From: Aegilops tauschii subsp. strangulata
Taxonomy: Eukaryota; Streptophyta; Magnoliopsida; Poales; Poaceae
Assembly: GCF_002575655.3 (NCBI RefSeq)
Contig: NC_053040.3
Location: forward strand, 223,090,628-223,154,627
Length of the DNA stretch: 64,000 nt
Direction: 5' to 3'
Below are positions 44,779 through 54,794 of this stretch, piece after piece. Made by a program: the position numbers and the translations under genes. Under the pieces are notes generated by a model. The model ran no database searches, was not told the origin of the DNA, and saw only the letters and a program-made list of their open reading frames with translations. Each line of letters begins with the position of its first letter. Positions within the stretch are counted from its first letter, which is position 1.

Positions 44779-45880
44779 CACTACTGCAGGATGCTGCTAA
44801 CGCGACACTACGATCAGAGACCCTTCAACGAAACTGTGTGCGATGCATTAATCGCAAACGTGATGTAAAATAACCGTAAAAAAAGATGCAAAACATTTGT
44901 GATGAAGGATACATCAAACACAGTTCATATTTTGGTTGCGTGTGCGATGAGGGGCATACGGTTTAGTTGAATGAACTGTTTGCGATGAGGCAAAACAAAA
45001 GAAAGGGGCAGCCTGATGAAGGTGTGTGCGATATACAGCATACGGTTCACTCGGGTGAACTGTTTGTGATTAGGCAACAGAAAAGAAACGGTCAGCCAGA
45101 TCAAGGTGTGTGCGATATACGACATACGGTTCACTTGGATGAACTATTTGCTTTGAGCCAAGAGAACATAAACGGTTCAATTTAACAGGATGTGTGTGAT
45201 ACGCGGCAAACAGGTTTGTAATCAGAAATGTGTGCGAAGACCGATAATAATACAGACGATTGCTGCTATTAAGCCGTGTGTGTTGTGGGCAAACGCTTGG
45301 TGGTGTAGAATTGTCAGCGGTTGACGAAATCATCACCGACGGGTTCCCCAGTATGGTCCATGTGTGATGTCATTGCACACAGTACAACAACATATGCACT
45401 TATAACTTATAAGGACTTGATTCCATAAACAGATTGAACATCCAATTAAATATGTGGCTAGTACACACATGACCTTTGCACACACCAAAGTATGTTCCAA
45501 AATGCCTAGAAAACTCAAATAATGTATAAAAAGGCAAAACAAACTGTGAATAATTTCATATTTTTAGGACCACGCTACTATAGTTTCATGTTGCCTCTTT
45601 AAAATAAATCAAGGCGGGAAGAGACAGCGTATGTCATTTCGCACACATAGGTGACAAGGTCCCTCTCGGAACCATGAACCTTTGTGAGAGAAGCTCGAGT
45701 TTGTAAGAAGTTTGTACCAAAACTTGTCCCAAATTGGACTAATTTTTTACCACAACATGTTGGTGCTATGTCATAACACCATGCCAAGTTTCATGATTTT
45801 GAGGTGAGTTTTGGATTTACAGTAATTTTAAAACCAGGTCTCAATGTTTACTGTCGAGTCAGCACCGCCCTGGATAGGAT
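44779..45880. mobile_element. End of a second CACTA element of the same family
   Basis: Starts CACTACTGCAGGATGCTGC at 44779, inside a Copia integrase; AAC (44776-44778) would be the left duplication. The first 85 bp match, reversed, the right end of the 16.4-kb element at 23139. Subterminal repeats (CAAACAG, GTGCGATATAC, ACGGTTCACT) run to about 45360. 45550-45880 resembles the 500-bp unit of the first element in reverse. The other end of this copy is not found, so its full extent is unknown. Confidence 0.85.
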
Positions 45881-46284
45881 TTTTCCTCATGGGTCTCAAA
45901 TGACAAGTCCAAATTTGTCACTACCATGCAGCTTTTCTTATTAAGAATTACAGCCCATTTGGTGTGCTAGCTGAAAATACGCTTGTGGGTGTTGGTGGGC
46001 GCTAAGAACTTGCGGTTTTGTAATGACCAAAGATCTCAAGGATCCCGCGAGAGTGAGGTTCTTTCCCTATGCTGTGAATGCTTATACTATTTATGTCTTA
46101 CTTAAAGAAATGGCAAGCCATTGGCCCAGTATGAAAGAAAATATGGGTCAAAGCTGAGTTGAAAAGGGCAGCAATATCTAACCCCAGCTTACAGAAGGTA
46201 CAAAAGCACGATGATTAATTGCTCATCAGGTTTACACAAAATCCAGATTGAATAGGAGAATAACAACTAACTCAACCAAAGTTT
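45881..46284. other. Possible 3' untranslated region of the F-box-like fragment
   Basis: AT-rich, no open frame. It lies directly downstream (minus strand) of the FBD-like exon. The boundary between CACTA and other DNA is not visible here. Confidence 0.35.
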
Positions 46285-46955
46285 TCAGCAGTCACAATCA
46301 AATGGATCGGTCTGATCCATAAAATCAAGAGCCTGGACCAGAAATTCTACTGGTACATGATAACAAGTTGTTGTAAATAGAGGCCGAGCACGTTCAGAAG
46401 CCCTTTTGTCCACCTGAAACTTCTTTTTATGTTGTTCAACAATTGCAGCCGTAAGAAATTTCTTATCAAAAAACTTAATCCTCACGGACAATAGTGCCCT
46501 CGCATTCAACATGAAGAATGTGACAAAGCTAGTGTTTGCATTATTGGATGCATATCCTTCCAGCGTTACTGTCTTCAAACGAATGTCATGAGATCTGAGA
46601 AAATCCCGGTGCTTCTTGAACCATCGATTGGTTATACTTTTTTCTCCACGTGTTAGTGCCTAAATAGAGATGAAGATTGAAAACACTTAATGTCTAAAAA
46701 AGATTATGTTCAAAGAATGATAGCTGAATGATTAATTATAGTGCATTATATATGGGCTTTCAATGTGCATGAAATCATCACGTTTATATACAAATTCTCC
46801 AGACATGGAAAGCACTGCAGCAAGCCAATAATCGTGTTGAGATCAAAACACCACATACTGATATGTAAGGTCTTGACGGAATCCACCACCACTGATAGGA
46901 TGGACAAGCTCTTCATTGAGCATATAACATAATATTAGTACCAAAAGTGTACTCC
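46285..46955 (-). pseudogene. F-box/FBD-domain gene fragment, two exons
   Basis: F-box/FBD/LRR proteins are substrate adaptors of SCF ubiquitin ligases and form large families in grasses. Exon A (about 46955-46795) encodes SVKTLHISMWCFDLNTIIGL and LQCFPCLENLYIN, an LRR-like segment before the FBD. Exon B (46659-46285) follows an ATTTAG acceptor. It encodes KSITNRWFKKHRDFLRSHDI, RLKTVTLEGY, VTFFMLNARALLSVRIKF and the terminal DPFDCDC with stop at 46285-46287. This is the usual FBD C-terminus. The F-box and first LRRs are missing; the sequence right of 46960 is unrelated repeat DNA. It could be a host pseudogene or a piece captured by the adjoining CACTA. Confidence 0.7.
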
Positions 46956-46960
46956 AAGAT

Positions 46961-47225
46961 GATACTTACTACAAAAAAATACACTTTCGTGATGATATGT
47001 GTTTGTCACAGTAGGTCACGTTTTCTGTCATGCATGTACAATTGTACATCCATGACGATTTTATGACATAATCAAGATAGTCATACCTGTGTTGTCATAG
47101 AAGTGTTCCATGACATTACCAAAATTATCATCACGGAAGTGTCCACTTCCATGACGATAAATCGCGCGTCATAGAAGTGCTTTCGCCAAGGGTGACCGAC
47201 ATGTGGCATCCATCATAACGGGTAG
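46961..47225. repeat. Subterminal-type repeats of an unidentified DNA transposon
   Basis: Begins ACTTACTACAAAAAAATACA and contains TCATGACG-type motifs and complements (CCATGACATT, CATCACGGAAGTG, CGCGTCATAGAAGTG). The TACTACAAAAAAA start is close to a CACTA-like terminus but lacks the first bases. No matching right end was found. Confidence 0.55.
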
Positions 47226-47429
47226 CCGTTAAGCTATCGGGTTCCCGTTTGGATCCGATAACCCATTAACAGCCCCGACCAATGGGGATTTTCCACGTGT
47301 AAAATTCTCATTCGCCGGATAATGCACGTGTCAGCTCATCGTTGGGATAGATGTCATCCCTACAATGGACGGAAGACGCCTATGATATGTCGACACGTGG
47401 CACAGCCCAACAGTGGTCCATTTTAGGTA

Positions 47430-48300
47430 AAAAGGCCGGCCCACCTAAAGGCCCACCATATTTTTTTCAGACACTAGTGGGCTGGCCCGTTAACAACCTG
47501 CCATGTTTTGGGTTAAATTGAGGACCATATCAGATCAGGACGGTTCACAGCCTGCCGTGTTTTGGGCCAAATTACGGTCCATATCGAATCAGGCCTGTTA
47601 ACAGGCTACTATTCTTTTAGGCCCATTCTAAGCCAGGTTTGTATTTCAGCCTGTTAAATGTCCGTTTACCAGTTTGCCCCGATAATAGTTTCAGACTGTT
47701 AGCGGCCCGTGGTCCATCTGGGACTTTGTCGGCCCAGTTTAACTTTAGGCCATTTAACGGCCCATGCAGAAACTAGGCTATTTCTTGTCCAAAGTAACTT
47801 TAGGCCTCTTAACGACCCGTAGTCTTCGTGGATAAATTTCAGCCCAACTGGCCTATCGGCCTGTTAATGGCCCGTGTAACAGTTGGGCCTAATTAAAGCC
47901 TGCGTTGAATCCGGCCTGCTTACAACCCATCTGATAATGGCCCATGACACTTTTGGGCCTATGGCCCGCGAGGATACCGGGCTGCTTAAAGCCCATAATT
48001 TTATTGGGCCAAATAGGTCTGAGATATATTTTGGCCTGTTAATGGCTCGTCCTATTTGGGCCAAACATGGGCCTTAGGCAGTTTCGGCCTGTATTGGCCC
48101 GTGAATTTTTCGGCTCAACGCTAGCCCAATCTAGGTTTTAGCCTGTTAAAAGCCCATGGTATTCTCGGGCCCAGCTGGCCAGAACTTCACTCGGCATGTT
48201 AAAGGCGGAAAACTACTATATGTTTAGACCTGCTAATGGCCCAAGATGATTATAGGCCCATGTTTTGGCCCATATGAGTAACGGGCTAGCTTGACGACCG
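47430..48300. repeat. Degenerate GGCCCGTTAA-type repeat tract
   Basis: Motifs such as GGCCTGTTAA, GGCCCGTG and TTTTGGGCC recur every 40-70 bp for almost 900 bp. No coding frame is sustained. It appears to be part of the same transposon as the repeats to its left. Confidence 0.75.
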
Positions 48301-48399
48301 ACAACACTGAGATCCACTGAACCTTCCGACCTAAATTACAGCATACCGACCAAGAATAAACCTAGACTATACAATAAAGAAATTACGGCATATTACATC

Positions 48400-48910
48400 C
48401 ACTGGGAATCAAAGTTCGCTACCGGTGATAATAAAGCGCAACATGACCGCGGATTACATACACTAGGCATCAAAGGTCGCCACCAATGCATATAAATGCG
48501 CCAACAAAACTGAGAGCACTCCAGAAGCCATTAGGCCTGGCCAGGACGGGCTCCGCAAGCAGCCGAACAAGCTGATGAGACCTCAGTTGTGTCAATGATA
48601 GATGCTCCATCCCTAGCTTTATATCAGCATAGTGCGCAAGGCAGTCCTCTGAGATCTTCATTGCATCATTGACATCAAGTTATAGGTGAGATCAAGCAAG
48701 CCTTTCCGCTTTAATTTGAGATTGAAGAAGTCGAATTGATTGAGGCAGCGACTACACATAGGTTGTCTCACAGCTGCTGGTGAGTAGCTTCAACTCACTG
48801 TCTTCATCAAGACAGGACCTTGGTGTCATCTTGCTCTTTTCAAGATGGTTTGGCTCACTATCTTCCCTAAAGTTCTGCCTGGCATAAGAGATACGACTCT
48901 GAAAGAGAAA
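48400..48910 (-). pseudogene. Exon-like fragment of an unknown transposon gene
   Basis: On the minus strand a CTCTTTCAG acceptor near 48902 leads into RISYARQNFREDSEPNHLEK. After stop codons, the frame AMKISEDCLAHYADIKLGME and HLSLTQLRSHQLVRLLAEPV continues to 48470. It reads like a decayed spliced gene. I do not recognise the family, and no function is claimed. Confidence 0.3.
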
Positions 48911-49521
48911 CAAGGAGACACGTAACAGGTTTCACAATTATATAAGCAAATAAATGGATCTGTTCTGCATAAGGAACATGTTTTTACAACTACAATTGAA
49001 AACTGGTAGTTGTTGCAAACATCCAATCAGATGTAAACAGCAAAGTAAACAACACTGGAGGAAATGATTCATGTCCAAATCTATACTGAACAAAGTTTGA
49101 AGGCTTGAGAAGGATGAACTTACATTACATGTTAACAAGGGCTGGACAAAGCCCTTCTCCATGTTGATGGAAGGATAATTCAATAAATTCCCCAAAGAAA
49201 CTTCTTTATAAGCGTTGCCATTATTCCACATTTTGCAAAGAGTAAATATAGATCAAATAATATTGGAAGAAACAGAGGATAATGAAGCTCAGGTGCAGAC
49301 TGATGATACATAATCAAATAGCAATTAATTAAGTACAATGTTACAAGGCAAAAGGTACTGACAAGAGGAATGCAGACATCAACGTGTGTAGTGGCATTGG
49401 CTTTATTCAACATTTTGGTAAGAGTAAATGTAGATATGATAATTTGGTGAAAGTGGAGGGCAGGGCAGATAAGACAGAGTAATGCTAGAAAATCAACTAT
49501 CTCGCGATGCAAGTACAGTAA
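48911..49521. other. Intron-like DNA with repeated AAGAGTAAATATAGAT motif
   Basis: AAGAGTAAATATAGAT-like segments, with similar following sequence, occur at about 49223, 49418 and 49695, suggesting duplicated intron or exon units. No gene is supported. Confidence 0.5.
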
Positions 49522-49627
49522 TACCACCACCATCCGTTATTACTTGTTGCTCAAATGGATGTATCTAGCACTATTAAGTTCTAAATACATCCAATTGATC
49601 AACAATTAATTCGTTATAGAGGGAGTA
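49522..49627. mobile_element. Stowaway-type MITE
   Basis: A 106-bp element whose two halves are imperfect inverted complements (ATTACTTGTTGCTCAAATGG and, reversed, ATCAACAATTAATTCG). It ends in GAGGGAGTA and is flanked by TA. This is the classic Triticeae Stowaway pattern, somewhat diverged. Confidence 0.85.
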
Positions 49628-51002
49628 CATGACAACATGTACTTACATGAGCAATCCAAAACTTCATAACCATTGTGTTAATTCTACATTTATCTAAGAG
49701 TAAATATAGATCTTATAATTTCAAGCAAAGGGAGGAGAAAGAAGCGAACATTTACAATGATGCTACATAATCAAACAACAATGAGTGTAAGTATGCTGAC
49801 AAAGGGCAAGAGGTACTCACAAGAGCAATGCAGTGCCCAGTATTGTTGTGAGATCCTATCAGCCTTTGAGCAAGGAGATTCATCTGAAATTAGTTTTCAT
49901 ACACGAGAGAAGGTAAGGCACATGCAGAAATTTAGGAGTTCAAATTTTGAATTGATATCATAGACATTACCTGACGCTGGGCTCTCTGCAGTTCTAATAG
50001 GGGTTTGGCCAGTGGAGTAGGGGTAAAGTGTGGTACAGTTGGGCCTGTGTTTTCTGTGGCTCATGGTCTATCTGATTTAACAGGTATCACTACCTTTTCC
50101 AAATACCTACTTTGTACTCCTTGAGGATCTGCACTCACCCTCTTCCTTTTGGACATCTATTACGAAAGAACAACATTTGACTAAAAAAACATAGTATGAT
50201 GACACATGGAATAGGTACATAAAATGGATAGGTATGGCATATACTCATATATGATGCTTAAACTAAGCAGATGGTGGTGTAACAAAGTAGAAGTAATGTA
50301 AGAGGTCAGATGCAAAATATGTGCGACCAATACAACCTTGCCAAGTTAGAGCAAGCACCTTGATGGGTGAATAAGATAGGCCATCCTCCACCATGCTAAG
50401 TTTGTTAGCCAGTGGATTGTTCCGCAATATTCCTCTCATGCGCCCATTCTCATATTCATTTTGATCATGTTCAATACCTGAGATGCATGAAAACATAAAA
50501 ACAAGTGAGATTATCTTTGTAATGCAGAAGTGATTATAATCCAATACTGCCTCCCTGTAAACCCCTTTGTGCTATCTCTGCAATTCTTCTGAGAGATTCC
50601 ATGCATGCTGTAATTTGGTGTGTGCATTAATATAATGTGGCCTACTACTCAAAATATGAGAGCTCCATAAGTGATGATACTTCATGGATGACAGCTTCAA
50701 CATATAGTAAAGAAGAACAAGTCGACCTGACCTGCCAGATTCAAAATATACTAAGGGAGAACAACTAGACCTGACCAGTCGACCGCAAATGTCTCTGCTA
50801 CTCTTCCCAAGAAGGAACATACTTATTAAAGAAGAGAAGAGGATCATGTTAAAGAACAGCAGAAGAGCAATCAGATTGAAGATATTACAAGTCTTTCTAT
50901 ACAATGTCTGTTGCCCACCCATGATGAACCAGAGCGCACAGAGAAATACTATTCCTTCCGGTCTCTCCATATGTGTCTCACATGCATTTTGAAACTAAAG
51001 TA
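49628..51002. other. Unassigned low-coding DNA
   Basis: AT-rich, with scattered short frames only. Short frames at 50263-50544 and 50572-50970 (minus) have no recognisable domain and lie in sequence with intron-like composition. Confidence 0.5.
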
Positions 51003-51955
51003 GGAACATTTAGCTGACCAATTAAACATGTCTCAGTTTTACTAATATCAGCATAATATCATATTTGAATTTGTATAACTAAGCTTGTTTAGCTCGATGG
51101 GTGAAGTAGTGCTATTACGACATGAACACCGTAGGCTGATCGTGGTCATCATAAAATGGGGAAACCGTAAGCATGATGAGTATAGTGTTGACGATGGCAG
51201 TGGGATGGCAGAGCTGAAGGTGCAAACCACGCAAAGGGTAGTTAGCAACCGATGTTTGCTTTGAAATAACAACTAAGATTTGGTATGGACAAGAAAGTAC
51301 AGTCAACAAGTGATAAAGAAATGCAATTCTGCTATCTCTCTATATGTCGCGTCATGCATTTGAAAACTCAAGTGGGACCAATGTGTCTATTAACGAATAT
51401 GAATATCATATTAGAATCATATTTGAACAACTAAGCTTTGGAATTATGAGTGTGGTGTTGTTTAGCTTGAAGGGTGGAGCACTGCTAGTACGACAGAAAG
51501 GACCTACGCAGATCATAGTAGAGTAGATAAAAGGGGAAAACCCTAAGCATCAAGAGTAAAATCACGAAAGTGGAACTAGCTGGACCAGTGGGTGGCACAC
51601 ATGCTTTTTGAAACGAATATAGGAACATTAGGTGATTAATTAAACGTTCTCTGTTTTATTAATATGAGCATCATATCAGATTCGTATTTCAACAACTAAG
51701 CTTTGGAATTATGAGTGGCATGTTGTTTCGCTTGATGGGTTGAGGTCTTGAGGAGCAGTGCTAGCACAACACGAAGCACCTACGATGATGGTAGTGAATA
51801 TAAAGGGGGGAAACCATAAGCTTTACGAGTATAGTGACCATGCCATGGCAGATCCGAAGGTGCAAACCGGACAAAGCTAGTTCGCAACCAATGTTTGCTT
51901 TCAACTAGCCACTACGATTTGGTACGGACAAGAAAAGTACAGTAAATAATTTATG
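51003..51955. repeat. Degenerate tandem repeat, three units
   Basis: Units begin near 51003, 51345 and 51600. They share TAGGAACATT, ATTAATATGAGCATCATATC, AACTAAGCTTTGGAATTATG, GGGGAAACC, GAAGGTGCAAACC and ATTTGGTACGGACAAG, with insertions. The middle unit is shorter. Confidence 0.8.
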
Positions 51956-52029
51956 ATCTATTTTCCGGGTGAGATCAATATCTTAAGCAGATATGAAAGA
52001 TTACCACCTCTCTTGTGACGCCGTGTAGG

Positions 52030-52850
52030 CCCCTGCTGATACGTTGAGGGTGCTGCGGGTGCGATGGTTGTCGGCGGCGGGGAAGAAGACTTTAGACGGC
52101 AGACGACCGGGTCGGGGGATAAGTCCTGTTGCCGTTGACAAGGCAGTCGTAGGAGCGACAATGACAAGGTGGATGACGGCACCGATCAAGCAAGAGGATG
52201 CGATGAAAGGATCCTGGTCCTGTGCCGTGGATGAGAGACGTCCATCTCTTGCAGTGGACGACGAGGTAGGGGTAGCGGCTCCGGCAAGGTGGAGGATGGG
52301 GTGGCGGACGGAGGAGGCTGGCCGCAGTGGGGAGGTTGTTGTGGCACCGACGGTGTATGAATGGGGAAATGGAGGGGGAGGGGGATCTCAAACTTTGGGA
52401 CGCGCTTGTATGAAATGTGGGAACGTTACGAACTTATTCCCCGTTTAAAATTTTGTACATCACATTGATTGGGGATAGGACGGTAATCTCACATCCCCCC
52501 AATATTTGCCGGTAGCGATTTCGTGCGAGGATAGGGTGTTTTGCCGCCCACGGTTGGCGAACACGGTGTATGAACGGGGCTGACAGGTAGGGCAGTTGTG
52601 TCATGTCTGAGGGAAGTTACACATCTGCCCCTATTTAAAATATTTGCCTACATTGATTTCGGACGAGGAGAATTTGTTTTGCCGCCCACCGTGTATGAAT
52701 GGGGAAATGGAGGGAGAGACACATGTCTTTTGGACGAGCTTGAATCAAATGTGTTTTTCCGCCCACGCTTGGCACCCACCGTGTCTGAATGGGCTCAGAG
52801 GCGGTCGTGTCACGTCTGATAGAAGTTAATAGTCTACCCCCATCGACAAC
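52030..52850. repeat. GC-richer tract with CCGTGTATGAATGGGG repeats
   Basis: CGGTGTATGAATGGGGAAAT-like segments recur at about 52346, 52560, 52687 and 52778. Frames across it (for example 52044-52448, plus) are Val/Gly/Arg-rich and not accepted. It may be the promoter-side end of the transposon that starts near 46961. Confidence 0.65.
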
Positions 52851-53370
52851 AGTGTAAATCTGATCGATTAGGATGTCAAGTGTCAGGGGTAGATAGTAAT
52901 GTCCATCGCAAACACTTGCTTCGGGCAGCCCACAAATGATAGTGGGTGTTTAGCCGCTTCATTCAAAACTTGGGAGAATTAGCATTCACGTTAACCCTGG
53001 GCCCTGGCAACTAAATTCAAATCCAATTTGTATTCGATTACGAATATCCATAGATAATTCTACATTTTGTTATTTATTTCTCAAAACCACGACAAAGATT
53101 TATTCCACCTTTATATATGGTTATGATTTAGAAATGCCGTGATCTTCAAACTCAGTAGGTTGGATACACTTTGAGTCAAACAGTTATTTCATCCAATACA
53201 ATATGCTCACACGAAAAACAGTTCACCTTATGTCAATCATACAAGTACTGAGGATTACCTCGCCTAAAAAATTCAGATCATTACAACACATGGACAAAAT
53301 AGGGGGTCTTACAACATAATCCGTTCAGAGACATGACACAACATGCAAGTATAATAATATAATGACAATT
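52851..53370. other. AT-rich DNA, no gene seen
   Basis: Contains a TAGTG at 52940-52944 that was tested as a CACTA end and rejected. No open frame of note. Confidence 0.5.
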
Positions 53371-53775
53371 TCAACTGGTATCTAAAGAAGAACTGGGATT
53401 ACCCTGGGCTTCAGATAGCAGAAGCAGCAGGACCTCCTCCGTCTTGAAATGCAACATTCTTACTTCCTCCAATTCTTGGGTTGCTTGCATAATGCGTGCA
53501 GGTAATTGCATAATTTCCAGCCTCAAGATCAAGATTACCTCATTCATGGCAGCCACACCATCTCTTTCTGCCTCTAGTAGAGCCTCAAGAACTACAATAT
53601 CTGTGCTCAGACTGCTCTCCGGCGGTGTTGCCTCTGAACTGCTACCATCTGGTAACATGGATGGTGCACTGCTTCCACAAATAGATTCTGGGGTTGTACA
53701 TTGTGGCCTAGTGTGAACGGCATCCTGAAAGGTTTTTGCTGGACATAAGTAAGAGTTAGTTATCGCATGATCCAA
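53371..53775 (-). CDS. Hypothetical protein with a coiled-coil C-terminal half
   Basis: A 134-codon frame. The N-terminal half is Ser/Pro-rich (TPESICGSSAPSMLPDGSSS). The C-terminal half looks helical and leucine-rich (EALLEAERDGVAAMNEVILI and RIMQATQELEEVRMLHFKTE). It may be an exon of the same unknown transposon gene set as 48400-48910. No family is recognised. Confidence 0.35.
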   Translation of the reverse strand: MDHAITNSYLCPAKTFQDAVHTRPQCTTPESICGSSAPSMLPDGSSSEATPPESSLSTDIVVLEALLEAERDGVAAMNEVILILRLEIMQLPARIMQATQELEEVRMLHFKTEEVLLLLLSEAQGNPSSSLDTS

Positions 53776-54794
53776 GCAGTAAGCTTACATGGTAAACGAC
53801 ATACGAATTACATGGTAAACGACATCCCCTAGTTCCATCTAGTTAGTTTTTGCTAGCTCCCTAGTTCATTTTCCTCAAAAAACAAAAGCTCTTTTGAACT
53901 ATCATACCACTAGTGGACTTTAATCGGGATTAAACGGGACCCAGTAGACATCACTAGTTGAAAGGGAGTGTACCACTTCTATATTTAAGTTGCCAAGGCA
54001 TCTAACCAGTTGAAATAATCCGAGAAAGCACTTAACAGTGTTGCCTCATATAAACTACGAAGACAGACTTGCGATGAAGTTCATAGGAAAAGTTAAGGAC
54101 TCAAATGAACTAGGCATGCATTTCTTTACGATAGTACAACAGGCACTGCTCACATATTGGCCAACTCAGGTATAGCCTAACAAGTAACAAACAAGCATTC
54201 GAATCAAGCAATACAACAAAGCAGACAACTGAACTATTTGTAATTCTGTAGGATTACAGGTTGAGGGCACAAGCCAAGAAAGCAACCCACACGCATTACA
54301 TTTCACATGTACTAAAACACACTGGCTTACCATATGTTGCTATGAAGCCTCGCTCCTATTGCAATGTTCTTTGAAGATATCGCCAGCATCCCGTGGTTGC
54401 AAATCTAGTTGTTGTAGTTTATTCTGCACCCTCTATGTAGGTAAAATTAATTTTAATCGCATGCACTGGTTCGAATTGATCATCAATGGTTCATCTAAAC
54501 TAATGAAAGAAGGGTGTGTGCTTACACGACAATATATGTGCTTCACTCTATTTTTATGCTTGTTCGAGGTGCCAGCCCAAAAAGAACTAATATTTTGCTT
54601 GATGGGGTTGGCAGCTCCATAATTAATAGAAGCATCAAATTAGTCATGCAACTTGGGAATATCAAGAACGCACAAAGAAGTAATGAACAGAGGCTCGGAG
54701 CAGTGATGTAATAGCTAGCATCAGAAATGTAGGGTGAAACGAACAAAAGGCAGTGGAACCACATGCTAATTTGCTGATGTATAATTAAGCATAG
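53776..54794. other. Low-coding DNA left of the truncated Copia element
   Basis: AT-rich and intron-like. No gene is supported. The junction with Copia RNase H sequence is near 54795. Confidence 0.5.

Noticed and set aside
52880..52944. Possible right end of the second CACTA element (…GATAGTG at 52944)
   Set aside because: The following bases GGT do not match AAC at 44776-44778, and the terminal sequence has little similarity to CACTACTGCAGG.
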